From the NCBI GenBank assembly GCA_947504035.1, contig CANNGA010000015.1, positions 1 through 64,000 on the forward strand: a stretch of DNA of 64,000 nucleotides, in the 5' to 3' direction. Shown one piece after another: positions 17,043-25,913 of this stretch. This DNA is from an uncultured Flavobacteriaceae bacterium (GTDB taxonomy: Bacteria; Bacteroidota; Bacteroidia; Flavobacteriales; Flavobacteriaceae). The first letter of the stretch is position 1, and every line of letters starts with the position of its first letter. Under the pieces are notes generated by a model. That model did no database searches and was not told the DNA's origin. It saw only the letters and a list, made by a program, of their open reading frames with translations. A program made the position numbers and the translations under genes.

Positions 17043-17445
17043 TTTTAACTACGAAACCACTTTTAATCTAGAATCGGAAACCAAAGTGTCCAATTGGATT
17101 AAAGCAACAATAACCGCAGAGGGTTATAAATTAGAAGAAATCAACTATATTTTTTGCGATGATGATTATCTTCATAAACTAAATATGGAGTTTCTACAGC
17201 ATGATACATTAACAGATATTATTAGTTTTGATTATACTATGGGCAAGCTAATACAAGGTGATATTTACATCTCTATAGAACGTGTTAAAGACAATGCTAA
17301 AGACTTTAATGTATCTTTAAAAGAAGAATTACATCGGGTTATAATTCATGGGGTATTGCATTATTGTGGTTATAAAGATAAGACCGATACAGATGCTGCT
17401 CTTATGCGAGAAAAGGAAAACCACTACATTGCGCAAATGGCTTAA
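17035..17445 (+). CDS. ybeY: Endoribonuclease YbeY (rRNA maturation)
   Basis: YbeY acts in 16S rRNA 3'-end maturation and ribosome quality control. The 136-residue protein has the TDIISFDY core and the metal motif region HRVIIHGVLHYCGYKDK. The first two histidines of the H-x3-H-x5-H zinc site are present, but where the usual GYDH ends in the third His, this protein reads GYKD, so the last ligand is probably Asp. This may be a lineage trait of Bacteroidota rather than a loss of function. The start overlaps the DUF4175 gene; mnmG follows after 76 nt. Confidence 0.92.
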   Translation: MISFNYETTFNLESETKVSNWIKATITAEGYKLEEINYIFCDDDYLHKLNMEFLQHDTLTDIISFDYTMGKLIQGDIYISIERVKDNAKDFNVSLKEELHRVIIHGVLHYCGYKDKTDTDAALMREKENHYIAQMA

Positions 17446-17461
17446 CTAAAAGATTAAGACG

Positions 17462-17469
17462 TATATTTG
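17462..17469 (+). promoter_or_regulatory. TAnnTTTG element of mnmG
   Basis: TATATTTG, 52 nt before the mnmG ATG. The parS1 palindrome lies within the resulting leader. Confidence 0.55.
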
Positions 17470-17486
17470 CAAACTTAAATTTTAGA

Positions 17487-17504
17487 ATGTTCCACGTGGA
17501 ACAT
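17487..17504. other. parS: parS-type centromere site 1 (ParB binding)
   Basis: An 18-bp perfect palindrome whose core is TGTTCCACGTGGAACA (17488-17503). It matches the chromosomal parS consensus TGTTNCACGTGNAACA bound by ParB/Spo0J. It is just upstream of mnmG. A second copy follows the gene. Confidence 0.88.
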
Positions 17505-17521
17505 CATTAAAAACACATATT

Positions 17522-19393
17522 ATGTTCAACGCTATTTATGATGTTATAGTTGTAGGTGCTGGCCATGCTGGAAGTGAAGCAGCGGCAGCGGCAGCTAACA
17601 TGGGAAGTAAAACATTATTAGTTACCATGAACTTACAAAACATTGCACAGATGTCTTGTAACCCTGCTATGGGCGGTATTGCTAAAGGACAAATCGTTAG
17701 GGAAATTGATGCCCTTGGTGGGTACAGCGGTATTGTTTCAGATACCTCTGCTATACAGTTTAAAATGCTAAACAAATCTAAGGGTCCTGCCATGTGGAGT
17801 CCTAGAGTACAAAGTGACAGGATGCGTTTTGCTGAAGATTGGAGGTTACTTTTAGAGCAGACTCAAAACTTAGATTTCTACCAAGATATGGTTTCTGGAC
17901 TTCTTATCGAACAAGGACATATAACTGGTGTGAGAACCTCCTTAGGTATAGAAATTAAAGCAAAGTCTGTTGTCTTAACTAATGGTACTTTTCTAAATGG
18001 ACTGATACATATTGGTGACAAAAATTTTGGTGGTGGTAGAGCAGGGGAAAGAGCTGCTACAGGAATCACAGAACAACTGGTAGATTTAGGTTTTGAGTCT
18101 GGTAGAATGAAAACAGGAACACCACCTAGAGTTGATGGCCGCTCCTTAGATTATTCTAAAATGACAGAACAACCTGGTGATGCTAATCCTGAAAAATTCT
18201 CTTATTTAGACATTACAAAACCTCTAGAAAAACAACGTTCTTGTTACATGTCTTATACCAGTAAAGAGGTACATGATTTGTTACGAGAAGGCTTTGATAG
18301 GTCTCCTATGTTTAACGGTAGAATTAAAAGTTTAGGCCCTAGATATTGTCCTTCTATAGAAGACAAAATAAATCGCTTTGCCGATAAAGACAAACACCAA
18401 TTATTTATAGAACCAGAAGGTTGGAATACTTGCGAAGTATACGTAAATGGCTTTTCTACCTCCTTACCAGAAGATGTACAATTTAAAGCTCTACGTTCTG
18501 TTGTTGGTTTTGAAAACGTTAAATTCTTTAGACCTGGCTATGCCATAGAATACGATTATTTTCCACCAACACAACTTAAACATACTTTAGAAACCAAACT
18601 TATAAACGGTCTTTATTTTGCGGGTCAAATAAATGGGACCACAGGTTATGAGGAAGCCGCATCACAAGGTTTAATGGCTGGTATTAATGCCAGTTTAAAA
18701 GTTCAAGAAAAAGACGCTTTCACCCTTAAAAGAGACGAAGCCTACATTGGTGTACTTATAGATGATTTGATTACAAAAGGAACAGAAGAGCCTTATCGCA
18801 TGTTTACATCTCGAGCAGAATACAGAACATTATTACGCCAAGACAATGCAGATTTAAGACTTACTCCTAAAGGACATGAACTAGGTTTAGCTTCCGAAAA
18901 ACGTTTAAAGCGTATGGAAGAAAAACACAATGCTGCTGAAAAATTTGTTAGCTTTTTTGAAAACACAAGTGTGAAACCAGAGGAAATCAATCCCATTTTA
19001 GAAGCCAAGGAATCATCTCCTGTAAAACAATCGGGCAAATTATTTAAGGTCTTTGCCAGACCTAATATTGAAATGGCTGATATTAGAAAAGTAAGCGCTG
19101 TAGAATCCTATATTCAAGATCAAAACTTAGATCGTGAAATTATAGAACAAACAGAAATACAAGTAAAATATTCTGGTTACATCGCTAAAGAAAAAAACAA
19201 TGCTGATAAATTAAGCCGTTTAGAATACGTAAAAATTCCTGAGAATTTTGACTATTCACAAATCAAATCTATGAGCTTTGAAGCTCGAGAAAAATTAAGA
19301 AAAATTCAACCCACTACAGTATCTCAAGCATCGAGAATTAGCGGTGTATCTCCAAATGATATTTCTGTACTATTGGTGTATATGGGCAGATAA
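17522..19393 (+). CDS. mnmG: tRNA uridine 34 carboxymethylaminomethyl synthesis enzyme MnmG (GidA)
   Basis: MnmG with MnmE adds carboxymethylaminomethyl groups to U34 of certain tRNAs, using FAD, NADH and methylenetetrahydrofolate. The 623-residue protein begins with the FAD-binding VIVVGAGHAGSEAAAAAA motif, has MSCNPAMGGIAKG and the GRMKTGTPPR signature, and a C-terminal helical MnmE-binding domain. Length is normal. The gene is flanked on both sides by parS-type palindromes. mnmG is a classical neighbour of the bacterial chromosomal origin, which agrees with the origin candidate 9.5 kb to the right. Confidence 0.98.
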   Translation: MFNAIYDVIVVGAGHAGSEAAAAAANMGSKTLLVTMNLQNIAQMSCNPAMGGIAKGQIVREIDALGGYSGIVSDTSAIQFKMLNKSKGPAMWSPRVQSDRMRFAEDWRLLLEQTQNLDFYQDMVSGLLIEQGHITGVRTSLGIEIKAKSVVLTNGTFLNGLIHIGDKNFGGGRAGERAATGITEQLVDLGFESGRMKTGTPPRVDGRSLDYSKMTEQPGDANPEKFSYLDITKPLEKQRSCYMSYTSKEVHDLLREGFDRSPMFNGRIKSLGPRYCPSIEDKINRFADKDKHQLFIEPEGWNTCEVYVNGFSTSLPEDVQFKALRSVVGFENVKFFRPGYAIEYDYFPPTQLKHTLETKLINGLYFAGQINGTTGYEEAASQGLMAGINASLKVQEKDAFTLKRDEAYIGVLIDDLITKGTEEPYRMFTSRAEYRTLLRQDNADLRLTPKGHELGLASEKRLKRMEEKHNAAEKFVSFFENTSVKPEEINPILEAKESSPVKQSGKLFKVFARPNIEMADIRKVSAVESYIQDQNLDREIIEQTEIQVKYSGYIAKEKNNADKLSRLEYVKIPENFDYSQIKSMSFEAREKLRKIQPTTVSQASRISGVSPNDISVLLVYMGR

Positions 19394-19402
19394 TAGTGTT
19401 TT

Positions 19403-19436
19403 ATTACGAGATGTTCCACGTGGAACATCTCGTAAT
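19403..19436. other. parS: parS-type centromere site 2 inside a 34-bp palindrome
   Basis: The core TGTTCCACGTGGAACA (19412-19427) is identical to site 1 and extends to a perfect 34-bp palindrome (17 bp each side, centre between 19419 and 19420). It starts 10 nt after the mnmG stop, so it may also form a cruciform or RNA hairpin at the 3' end of the mnmG transcript. Confidence 0.9.
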
Positions 19437-19984
19437 TGAACCTTGAATTTTAATATATAACTTTCCTAAAACACCTATTTCGTCCTTTTCTATAAAATCT
19501 ACTTTACGTATTTAGCATCAATCATTATTCTGTTTTTTTCAAAAAGCAACACTATGCTTAAATCAAGTTACAACGAAAAAGATACTTCTACATCTATCTA
19601 ATAAATAATACAGCTCACTTCTTTCAGGATCTAAATATACGTTACAAACAGCTTAAAATTCTGTACTAAACTATAAGCACCAAATTGTGTCTTATTAGAA
19701 CTCTAAGATCAAACCTATTATAGACTAATCACAAAATTAAATGAATTGCTTTCATATAATTCTTAGCTATACCTAATCCTTTTTTAAATGTCTAATTTCA
19801 AAATATACGTTTGAGATTGAGATTAAAAAGAATCTTTACGTACCAAAATAAAGCAACTTAAAAGAATATTTAAATGACGCTATAAACAACTTTAAATAAA
19901 ATGATAAGTCCTTATATCTCTACAATATCTTATTTTAGCCTCCCGTATAGCAGAAGTGACATTTAAATAAATAAGATCTCATTT
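19437..19984. other. Gene-free interval between parS2 and the methyltransferase gene
   Basis: About 550 nt of AT-rich sequence. No ORF with coding character, no RNA gene and no clear promoter were seen. It may hold structure related to the neighbouring parS site. Confidence 0.4.
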
Positions 19985-20815
19985 ATGAAAGTTAAAGATC
20001 ATTCGGTTTCTCAAGAAACATTTCAATTGGTGGAAAATAAAGAATTTGGTTTTTTGGAAACACAGCCTAAACCTGATCTTAAATACTTACCCAAATATTA
20101 TGAAAGCGAAGACTATATTTCACACACGGATACCAAGCGTAACCTTTTTGAAAAACTCTATCATCTTGTCCGCAACATTGCTTTACGTCAAAAATTAAAT
20201 TTAATCAATACCTTTTCATCATCCTCTAAAACACTTTTGGACTTTGGCTGTGGTACTGGTGATTTCTTAGAAACCGCAAAACAAAAGCACTGGAATGTTA
20301 CAGGCATAGAACCTAATGAACAGGCTAGACGTATTGCTAATACAAAAACAAACCATTCTGTTTTTAACACAGATGCACTACAAAAACTAAAAGCAAATAG
20401 TTTTGATGTTATCACCTTGTGGCATGTTTTAGAACACGTGCCAGATTTAGAGGCCAAACTAAAAATATTTAAAACATTATTAAAACCTAATGGTACTTTA
20501 GTAATAGCCGTACCTAACTATAAAAGTTATGACGCCACCTATTACAAATCATTTTGGGCTGCCTACGATGTACCAAGACACCTTTGGCATTTTAATAAAA
20601 ATGCGATTTCCAAATTAATGGACAAATACCACTTAAAATTAACTACAACTAAACCCATGTGGTTTGATGCCTTTTATGTAAGCCTTCTTTCAGAAAAGTA
20701 CAAATCAGGAAAAATGAATCCACTAAAAGGCATTTGGATTGGTTTACGATCCAATCTAAAAGCCATACGTTCAAAAAATGCGTCTTCTTTAATTTATATC
20801 ATTAAAAACCAATAA
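19985..20815 (+). CDS. Class I SAM-dependent methyltransferase
   Basis: The 276-residue protein has an N-terminal region that may bind a substrate, then the SAM motif LLDFGCGTGDFLETA (about residues 79-93), IEPN as the ribose-binding acidic turn, FDVITLWHVLEHV as motif II/III, and LKPNGTLVIAVPN. This is the Methyltransf_23-type arrangement. Substrate is unknown. It lies downstream of mnmG across a 590-nt gap and 229 nt before an OmpH-like gene. No operon partner is clear. Confidence 0.85.
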   Translation: MKVKDHSVSQETFQLVENKEFGFLETQPKPDLKYLPKYYESEDYISHTDTKRNLFEKLYHLVRNIALRQKLNLINTFSSSSKTLLDFGCGTGDFLETAKQKHWNVTGIEPNEQARRIANTKTNHSVFNTDALQKLKANSFDVITLWHVLEHVPDLEAKLKIFKTLLKPNGTLVIAVPNYKSYDATYYKSFWAAYDVPRHLWHFNKNAISKLMDKYHLKLTTTKPMWFDAFYVSLLSEKYKSGKMNPLKGIWIGLRSNLKAIRSKNASSLIYIIKNQ

Positions 20816-21012
20816 AAAGCTATTTTAAAACCTTCTCATAACACAATACATATATAAAGGTATATTTACATAACAATAATTTAAAACAGTCTTAAAACGC
20901 TTTATTTAAACTTGTTTTTAATAATAAATATTTATAGTGTTTTAAAAAATTATTGATAATAATTATATATCAAAATCTAAAAAATAAGCAGAAGGATTTT
21001 CGCATACTTTGC

Positions 21013-21020
21013 TACATTTG
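21013..21020 (+). promoter_or_regulatory. TAnnTTTG element of the OmpH-like gene
   Basis: TACATTTG, 24 nt upstream of ATG 21045. Confidence 0.55.
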
Positions 21021-21044
21021 CTCAACTTTAAAATTTAATTAAAA

Positions 21045-21575
21045 ATGAAAACTATAATTTATCTTATGTTCGTTATGGCTGTTATGGTCTCATGTCAAAA
21101 ACCAAACAAAATTGGTTATATAGACAATGGTGTTGTAATTAATGATTACCAAGCGAAAAAAGATGTTGAAGAAAAATTCAAACTAAAGGACGCAGCATTT
21201 AAAAAGAGAACAGATAGTATTGGCCAAGCGTTTCAACTAGAAGCACAAAAAGGACAAATAGATGCACAAAACTTAGCGAAACGAAATAAAAGAAAACAAG
21301 CTGAAGAACTTATGGTTGGCCTGCAACAGAAACAACAAGTGTTACAACAGCAAATGCAATTTGAACAGCAACAATTAAATCAATCTTTTCAAACGGAAAT
21401 CGATACCCTTATCATAAAAGTAAAAGACTTTGTAAAAGATTATGGAAAAAAGAATGGCTATACCTACATCTTAGGTACTAGTGATGCTGCTGCTTCTGTT
21501 CTTTATGGAACTGATGAAAATGATCTTACCCAAACTGTTCTAGAAGCTTTAAACGCAGAGTATACTAAGAACTAG
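21045..21575 (+). CDS. OmpH/Skp-family periplasmic chaperone-like lipoprotein
   Basis: The 176-residue protein has a lipoprotein signal (MAVMVSC, Cys17), then IGYIDNGVVINDYQAKKDVEEKFK, a long Gln/Lys-rich coiled coil (about 50-130) and a C-terminal GYTYILGTSDAAASVLYG segment. This is the Skp/OmpH layout, in which two long helices form tentacles that hold unfolded outer-membrane proteins. The lipid anchor and Gln-rich coil differ from classical soluble Skp and are usual for Bacteroidota OmpH paralogues. Single gene with own promoter and terminator. Confidence 0.85.
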   Translation: MKTIIYLMFVMAVMVSCQKPNKIGYIDNGVVINDYQAKKDVEEKFKLKDAAFKKRTDSIGQAFQLEAQKGQIDAQNLAKRNKRKQAEELMVGLQQKQQVLQQQMQFEQQQLNQSFQTEIDTLIIKVKDFVKDYGKKNGYTYILGTSDAAASVLYGTDENDLTQTVLEALNAEYTKN

Positions 21576-21602
21576 TTTTAACAACATATGAAAATGATTA
21601 AG

Positions 21603-21628
21603 GTCGAGCTGTTAGTTCGACTTTTTTT
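21603..21628 (+). terminator. Terminator of the OmpH-like gene
   Basis: Stem GTCGAGC (21603-21609) with GTTCGAC (21615-21621, one G-U pair), 5-nt loop, then seven T. Confidence 0.8.
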
Positions 21629-21813
21629 GTGCCCAAAAAAGAAATTTATCTAATGCTTTAAGGTTACATGTATCATAGTAAGTGTCCAACATAAATTGAA
21701 ACCAACAAAAAACTCTTATAGGTTTACATACAGATTCTAAAATAGTACTAAACTTAAAATAAACCTTGTTTGTATGTTGATGCGTTGTAATATAAAATAT
21801 TGCTTTGCCATTT

Positions 21814-22968
21814 TTAACGCTCTTTTTTATGCAATAACCGTGTTAATTTAATAGACAAATCGGTAAGTATAATTTTAGAATTACCATTACGCTCTATATG
21901 ATAAATAGCATCTTGAAGTTCGTTACTAATATCCATAATATTATTACCATGAACAAAAGGTGCAAAATTTTCTAGTTTAAATTTATCTGTTTTAGGTTCG
22001 AAAAACACCAAATCGGTAGCATTATAATTTAATAGTAATGCCTGACGAAAGAAGTCTAAACAAAAATTAAGAAACTGCTTCTGCGTTTCTCGACCTGTTT
22101 TTGCTATATCTTCGCTCCATGTAATTAAATCAATAATGGCAGCTTTATTGCCTTTTGCTTTAAAGGCACTTCTAATCCAAAAAATAAACCAGGTTTCAAA
22201 TTGAATATCCTCAGAATCGCTATGAACCAAATCGCAGGCCTTGTTATAATTACCACTGGCTTGATGTGCTATTTTAGTCGCATTAGGGACTTCTAAATCG
22301 TACCGTTCAACCAACGCGTCTCTAATATCATTTTCTGCAAGAGGAGGGAAATGCACTATTTGACAACGCGAACGAATGGTATTGATAATTTGTTCTTCAT
22401 CCTCAGCAATAAGCAAGAAAATTGTTTTATTAGGCGGCTCTTCTATAAGCTTTAATAACTTATTGGCACAGGCTATATTCATTTTTTCAGCCATCCAAAT
22501 TAGCATGACCTTGTAGCCTCCCTCATAAGATTTTAAGGTTAGCGCTTTTACAATCTCATGGGCTTCATCAACACCTATTTGTCCTTGTTTATTATCCACC
22601 CCTAAAAGCTTATACCAATCAAATAGATTGCCATAAGGCTGTGCACTTAACAATTGGCGCCATTCTTCTAAATAATAGCTAGAAACGGGCTTACTTTTAA
22701 CTTTACTACTTGTAGTTACAGGAAAAGCAAAATGCAAATCGGGATGAGAACAATTTTTAAATTTAATATTACAGGCCGCATTGCCTGATACATTTTCACC
22801 TTCTGTATTGCCACATAATATGTACTGCGCATAGGCAATAGCCATTGGCAATGTGCCAGAACCCTCAGGTCCAACAAACAATTGCGCATGTGGTATGCGT
22901 CCATGATCGGCACTTTTAGTTAAATGCGCCTTTATGTGCTCTTGGCCAAATATATCTGAAAATAACAT
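21814..22968 (-). CDS. holB: DNA polymerase III subunit delta'
   Basis: The 384-residue protein is a clamp-loader subunit. It begins FSDIFGQEHIKAHLTKSADHGRIPHAQLFVGPEGSGT, in which the P-loop lacks the usual Lys, as expected for delta' that does not bind ATP productively. KMNIACANKLLKLIEEPP and the SRC motif TIRSRCQ are diagnostic. The zinc-module cysteines are partly kept (CGN, C, C, with HPD). It is the only minus-strand gene between 13.5 and 28.5 kb. Replication genes often lie near the origin, but holB is not a standard marker. Confidence 0.95.
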   Translation of the reverse strand: MLFSDIFGQEHIKAHLTKSADHGRIPHAQLFVGPEGSGTLPMAIAYAQYILCGNTEGENVSGNAACNIKFKNCSHPDLHFAFPVTTSSKVKSKPVSSYYLEEWRQLLSAQPYGNLFDWYKLLGVDNKQGQIGVDEAHEIVKALTLKSYEGGYKVMLIWMAEKMNIACANKLLKLIEEPPNKTIFLLIAEDEEQIINTIRSRCQIVHFPPLAENDIRDALVERYDLEVPNATKIAHQASGNYNKACDLVHSDSEDIQFETWFIFWIRSAFKAKGNKAAIIDLITWSEDIAKTGRETQKQFLNFCLDFFRQALLLNYNATDLVFFEPKTDKFKLENFAPFVHGNNIMDISNELQDAIYHIERNGNSKIILTDLSIKLTRLLHKKER

Positions 22969-22972
22969 CGAA

Positions 22973-22980
22973 CAAACCTA
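22973..22980 (-). promoter_or_regulatory. TAnnTTTG match just upstream of holB
   Basis: TAGGTTTG on the minus strand only 5 nt from the holB ATG. If used, the transcript would be almost leaderless, so the call is weak. Confidence 0.3.
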
Positions 22981-23152
22981 CATATTTTTTTCCAATGTAA
23001 ATAAAGATATAAGCTCCTAAAAACACATCTAATTAGAAAATATAGTTTTAGCAATTTAACAGCTTCAAAATCAGTTTTAACATTTAATTGCTTCTTGTTA
23101 CAAATAAACACCTAAATTTATACTAAAATTTTAATTAAGTTGTTTACCTAAA

Positions 23153-24217
23153 ATGAATCCAAACGCATTACTTTTTATACCAGACATTTCTGGTTTTACA
23201 GAGTTTGTTCACTTCACATCTATAAAACACAGTAAACATATTATAGCAGAATTGCTAGAAACCTTGTTAGATCATAATAACACAAACTTGGAGTTAGCCG
23301 AAGTGGAAGGCGATGCTTTATTTTTATATAAACTAAGCGATACCATTAATTTACAGGTTATAGAAGCACAAGTTAAACGCATGTATCTTGCCTTTCACAA
23401 GCACTTACAACGTTACGAATACCAACGTATCTGCCATTGTGGAGCTTGTAGTTCTGCATATAATTTAAAGTTGAAATTTGTCATACATTATGGTGTCATA
23501 GATTTTATAGAAGTAAAAAATCTAAAAAAACCGTATGGTGCAGACGTTATACAAGTACACCGTTTATTAAAAAATGATGTCCCTATAGAGGAATATGCCT
23601 TGTACACTGAAGCTGTAAAATCTATTTCTGAAGATACTAAAACCACACAAATTTCAACCACTTACGATTTTGGAAATATTACATTTAGTTACGCCCCATT
23701 ACAGCAATTTAAATCTGAAATTCCACAAATTGATCCTATTCCAGATAATATTCCAAAACATAAATTATTCGATAAGACAGAAATTATAAAATTACCTATT
23801 AATGATTTGTACGAAGTTATTAGTAATTTCGATTACCGCTTACTCTGGATAAATGGCGTAAACCGTTTGGAATATGAAAAAAATAAAGTGAATAGAGTAG
23901 GTGAGAAACACAAATGCATCTTAAATAAAAATGAGGATGTTTTACAAACTACTATATCTAAAAAAGTAGAAAAAAACCAACTGGTATATGGGGAATCTAC
24001 AACTAATATGCCTTTTAGTAAACGTTTTAATAGCTATTTTATATTAGAAGATATGGGAGCAAGTGCTACCAAACTACACATTGAAGTATTTGCAGATTTT
24101 AAACCTTTTGGCATCTTGATGAAACCTTTTTTTAAAGCCAAATTAGCAAAGAATATCTCAAAGAATATTAAAGATTTGGTACTCTTAATAGATGGTGGTT
24201 TTTCTTTAGAACAGTAA
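23153..24217 (+). CDS. DUF2652 cyclase-like domain fused to SRPBCC domain
   Basis: The 354-residue protein has an N-terminal DUF2652 domain with LFIPDISGFTEFV and EVEGDALFLYKL, which look like the two metal-binding segments of class III nucleotide cyclases, and a cysteine cluster CHCGAC in the middle (about residue 95). From about residue 205 it has a SRPBCC (START/polyketide-cyclase-like) domain: IIKLPINDLYEVISNFDYRLLWINGV and TKLHIEVFADFKPFGILMKPFFKAKL. The fusion suggests binding of a hydrophobic ligand by the second half. Nucleotide cyclase activity cannot be claimed. No neighbour explains it. Confidence 0.78.
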   Translation: MNPNALLFIPDISGFTEFVHFTSIKHSKHIIAELLETLLDHNNTNLELAEVEGDALFLYKLSDTINLQVIEAQVKRMYLAFHKHLQRYEYQRICHCGACSSAYNLKLKFVIHYGVIDFIEVKNLKKPYGADVIQVHRLLKNDVPIEEYALYTEAVKSISEDTKTTQISTTYDFGNITFSYAPLQQFKSEIPQIDPIPDNIPKHKLFDKTEIIKLPINDLYEVISNFDYRLLWINGVNRLEYEKNKVNRVGEKHKCILNKNEDVLQTTISKKVEKNQLVYGESTTNMPFSKRFNSYFILEDMGASATKLHIEVFADFKPFGILMKPFFKAKLAKNISKNIKDLVLLIDGGFSLEQ

Positions 24218-24452
24218 TCCATCTATAAGCCGAACCTTCACATGTCATAAAGTTTACAAATGCATTATATACTGCTATTCTTATAACTTTAACATCACAG
24301 TATTAAAATTACATAAAAAATATAACGAAACGATAGCATCTATGAGAACTTGAAAGACCTTATAAAACTTTTAATGTAGATTAAATCTAAAATTTATACT
24401 TAGCTACAACGTTTTCGTGTTAAAAGCCATTTTATATAGGATTTTAATTGGT

Positions 24453-24460
24453 TACATTTG
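24453..24460 (+). promoter_or_regulatory. TAnnTTTG element of pgk
   Basis: TACATTTG, 37 nt upstream of the pgk ATG. Confidence 0.55.
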
Positions 24461-24497
24461 TGCATCATATTTGTTAAAACACTAAAATAAAATACAA

Positions 24498-25685
24498 ATG
24501 AAGACTCTTAATGATTTTAATTTTGAAACTAAAAAAGCACTTATTCGCGTAGATTTTAACGTGCCTTTAAACGCTAGTTTTGAAGTCACCGATGCAACTA
24601 GAATTTTATCTGCTAAACCAACAATTATTAAGATTTTAGAAGATGGTGGAAGCTGTATTTTAATGTCTCACTTAGGTCGTCCTAAAGGTTTTCAAGATGA
24701 ATTTTCTTTAAAACATATTGTATCCAAAGTAGAAGACATCTTAGGAGTAGGTGTAAAATTTGTAAATGATTGTGTTGGTGAAACTGCCGAAACTGCTGCT
24801 GCAAACTTAGAACCTGGTGAAATTTTATTGCTAGAAAACCTGCGTTTTTACAAAGAAGAAACTGCTGGAGATACTGCTTTTGCAGAACAATTATCTAAAT
24901 TAGGCGATATCTATGTGAACGATGCTTTTGGTACAGCACATAGAGCACATGCCTCTACAACCATAGTAGCCCAGTTTTTTGAAGGTAAAAAATGCTTTGG
25001 TAATTTGTTAGCTCAAGAAATAGAGAGTATAGATAAAGTAATGCAAACAGGTGAAAAACCAGTACTTGCCATTTTAGGTGGTGCAAAAGTATCTTCTAAA
25101 ATAACTATTATAGAAAATATTTTAGATAAAGTAGATCATTTAATCATAGGGGGTGGAATGGCATTTACCTTCGTAAAAGCGCAAGGTGGTAAAATTGGAA
25201 ATTCTATCTGTGAAGATGATAAGATGGAGTTGGCTTTAGATATTTTAAAACAAGCGAAAGAAAAAAATGTACAAATTCATATTCCTGTAGATACTATTGC
25301 TGCAGACGATTTTAGTAACGATGCCAATACACAAACTGTGGCTATTTCTGCTATTCCAGATGGTTGGGAAGGTGTAGATGCTGGACCAAAATCAAGAGCA
25401 CAATTTCATGAGGTAGTCTTAGCCTCTAAAACTATTTTATGGAATGGTCCTTTAGGTGTATTTGAAATGGAAAGTTTTGCTGGTGGTACTATCGCTTTAG
25501 GAAATTCTATCGCAGAAGCTACAAAAAATGGAGCCTTCTCTCTTGTAGGTGGTGGCGATTCTGTTGCGGCAGTAAAGCAATTTAACTTTCAAGATAAAGT
25601 AAGTTATGTAAGTACAGGTGGTGGCGCTATGTTAGAAAGTTTAGAAGGTAAAACATTACCTGGTATTGCTGCTATTTTAAGCTAA
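24498..25685 (+). CDS. pgk: Phosphoglycerate kinase
   Basis: Glycolytic enzyme making ATP and 3-phosphoglycerate from 1,3-bisphosphoglycerate. The 395-residue protein has the N-terminal RVDFNVPLN signature, [28 protein letters not shown], and the nucleotide-binding [12 protein letters not shown] near the C terminus. Length is normal. It has its own promoter element and a clear terminator, so it is monocistronic and not linked to gap here. Confidence 0.98.
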   Translation: MKTLNDFNFETKKALIRVDFNVPLNASFEVTDATRILSAKPTIIKILEDGGSCILMSHLGRPKGFQDEFSLKHIVSKVEDILGVGVKFVNDCVGETAETAAANLEPGEILLLENLRFYKEETAGDTAFAEQLSKLGDIYVNDAFGTAHRAHASTTIVAQFFEGKKCFGNLLAQEIESIDKVMQTGEKPVLAILGGAKVSSKITIIENILDKVDHLIIGGGMAFTFVKAQGGKIGNSICEDDKMELALDILKQAKEKNVQIHIPVDTIAADDFSNDANTQTVAISAIPDGWEGVDAGPKSRAQFHEVVLASKTILWNGPLGVFEMESFAGGTIALGNSIAEATKNGAFSLVGGGDSVAAVKQFNFQDKVSYVSTGGGAMLESLEGKTLPGIAAILS

Positions 25686-25709
25686 ATACATCCAATACAT
25701 ATATCAAAT

Positions 25710-25745
25710 GACCTCATAAGCACGTTACAGCTATGAGGTCTTTTG
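25710..25745 (+). terminator. Terminator of pgk
   Basis: Stem GACCTCATA (25710-25718) with TATGAGGTC (25732-25740), 13-nt loop, then a T-rich run. Confidence 0.8.
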
Positions 25746-25913
25746 TTTTACAAGCTTTTTATTTTTTAATTCCCTTAAAAATTACGATTTTAGCCATACA
25801 TCCGCCTTGTAAATTCAATTCGCCTGCTTAAAATTTAAACATTGCATTAAACGCCTTTGAAGACGTATCAATTCAAATGCGGAATAAGGCTTTACATTTA
25901 TAGATATTTTTTC

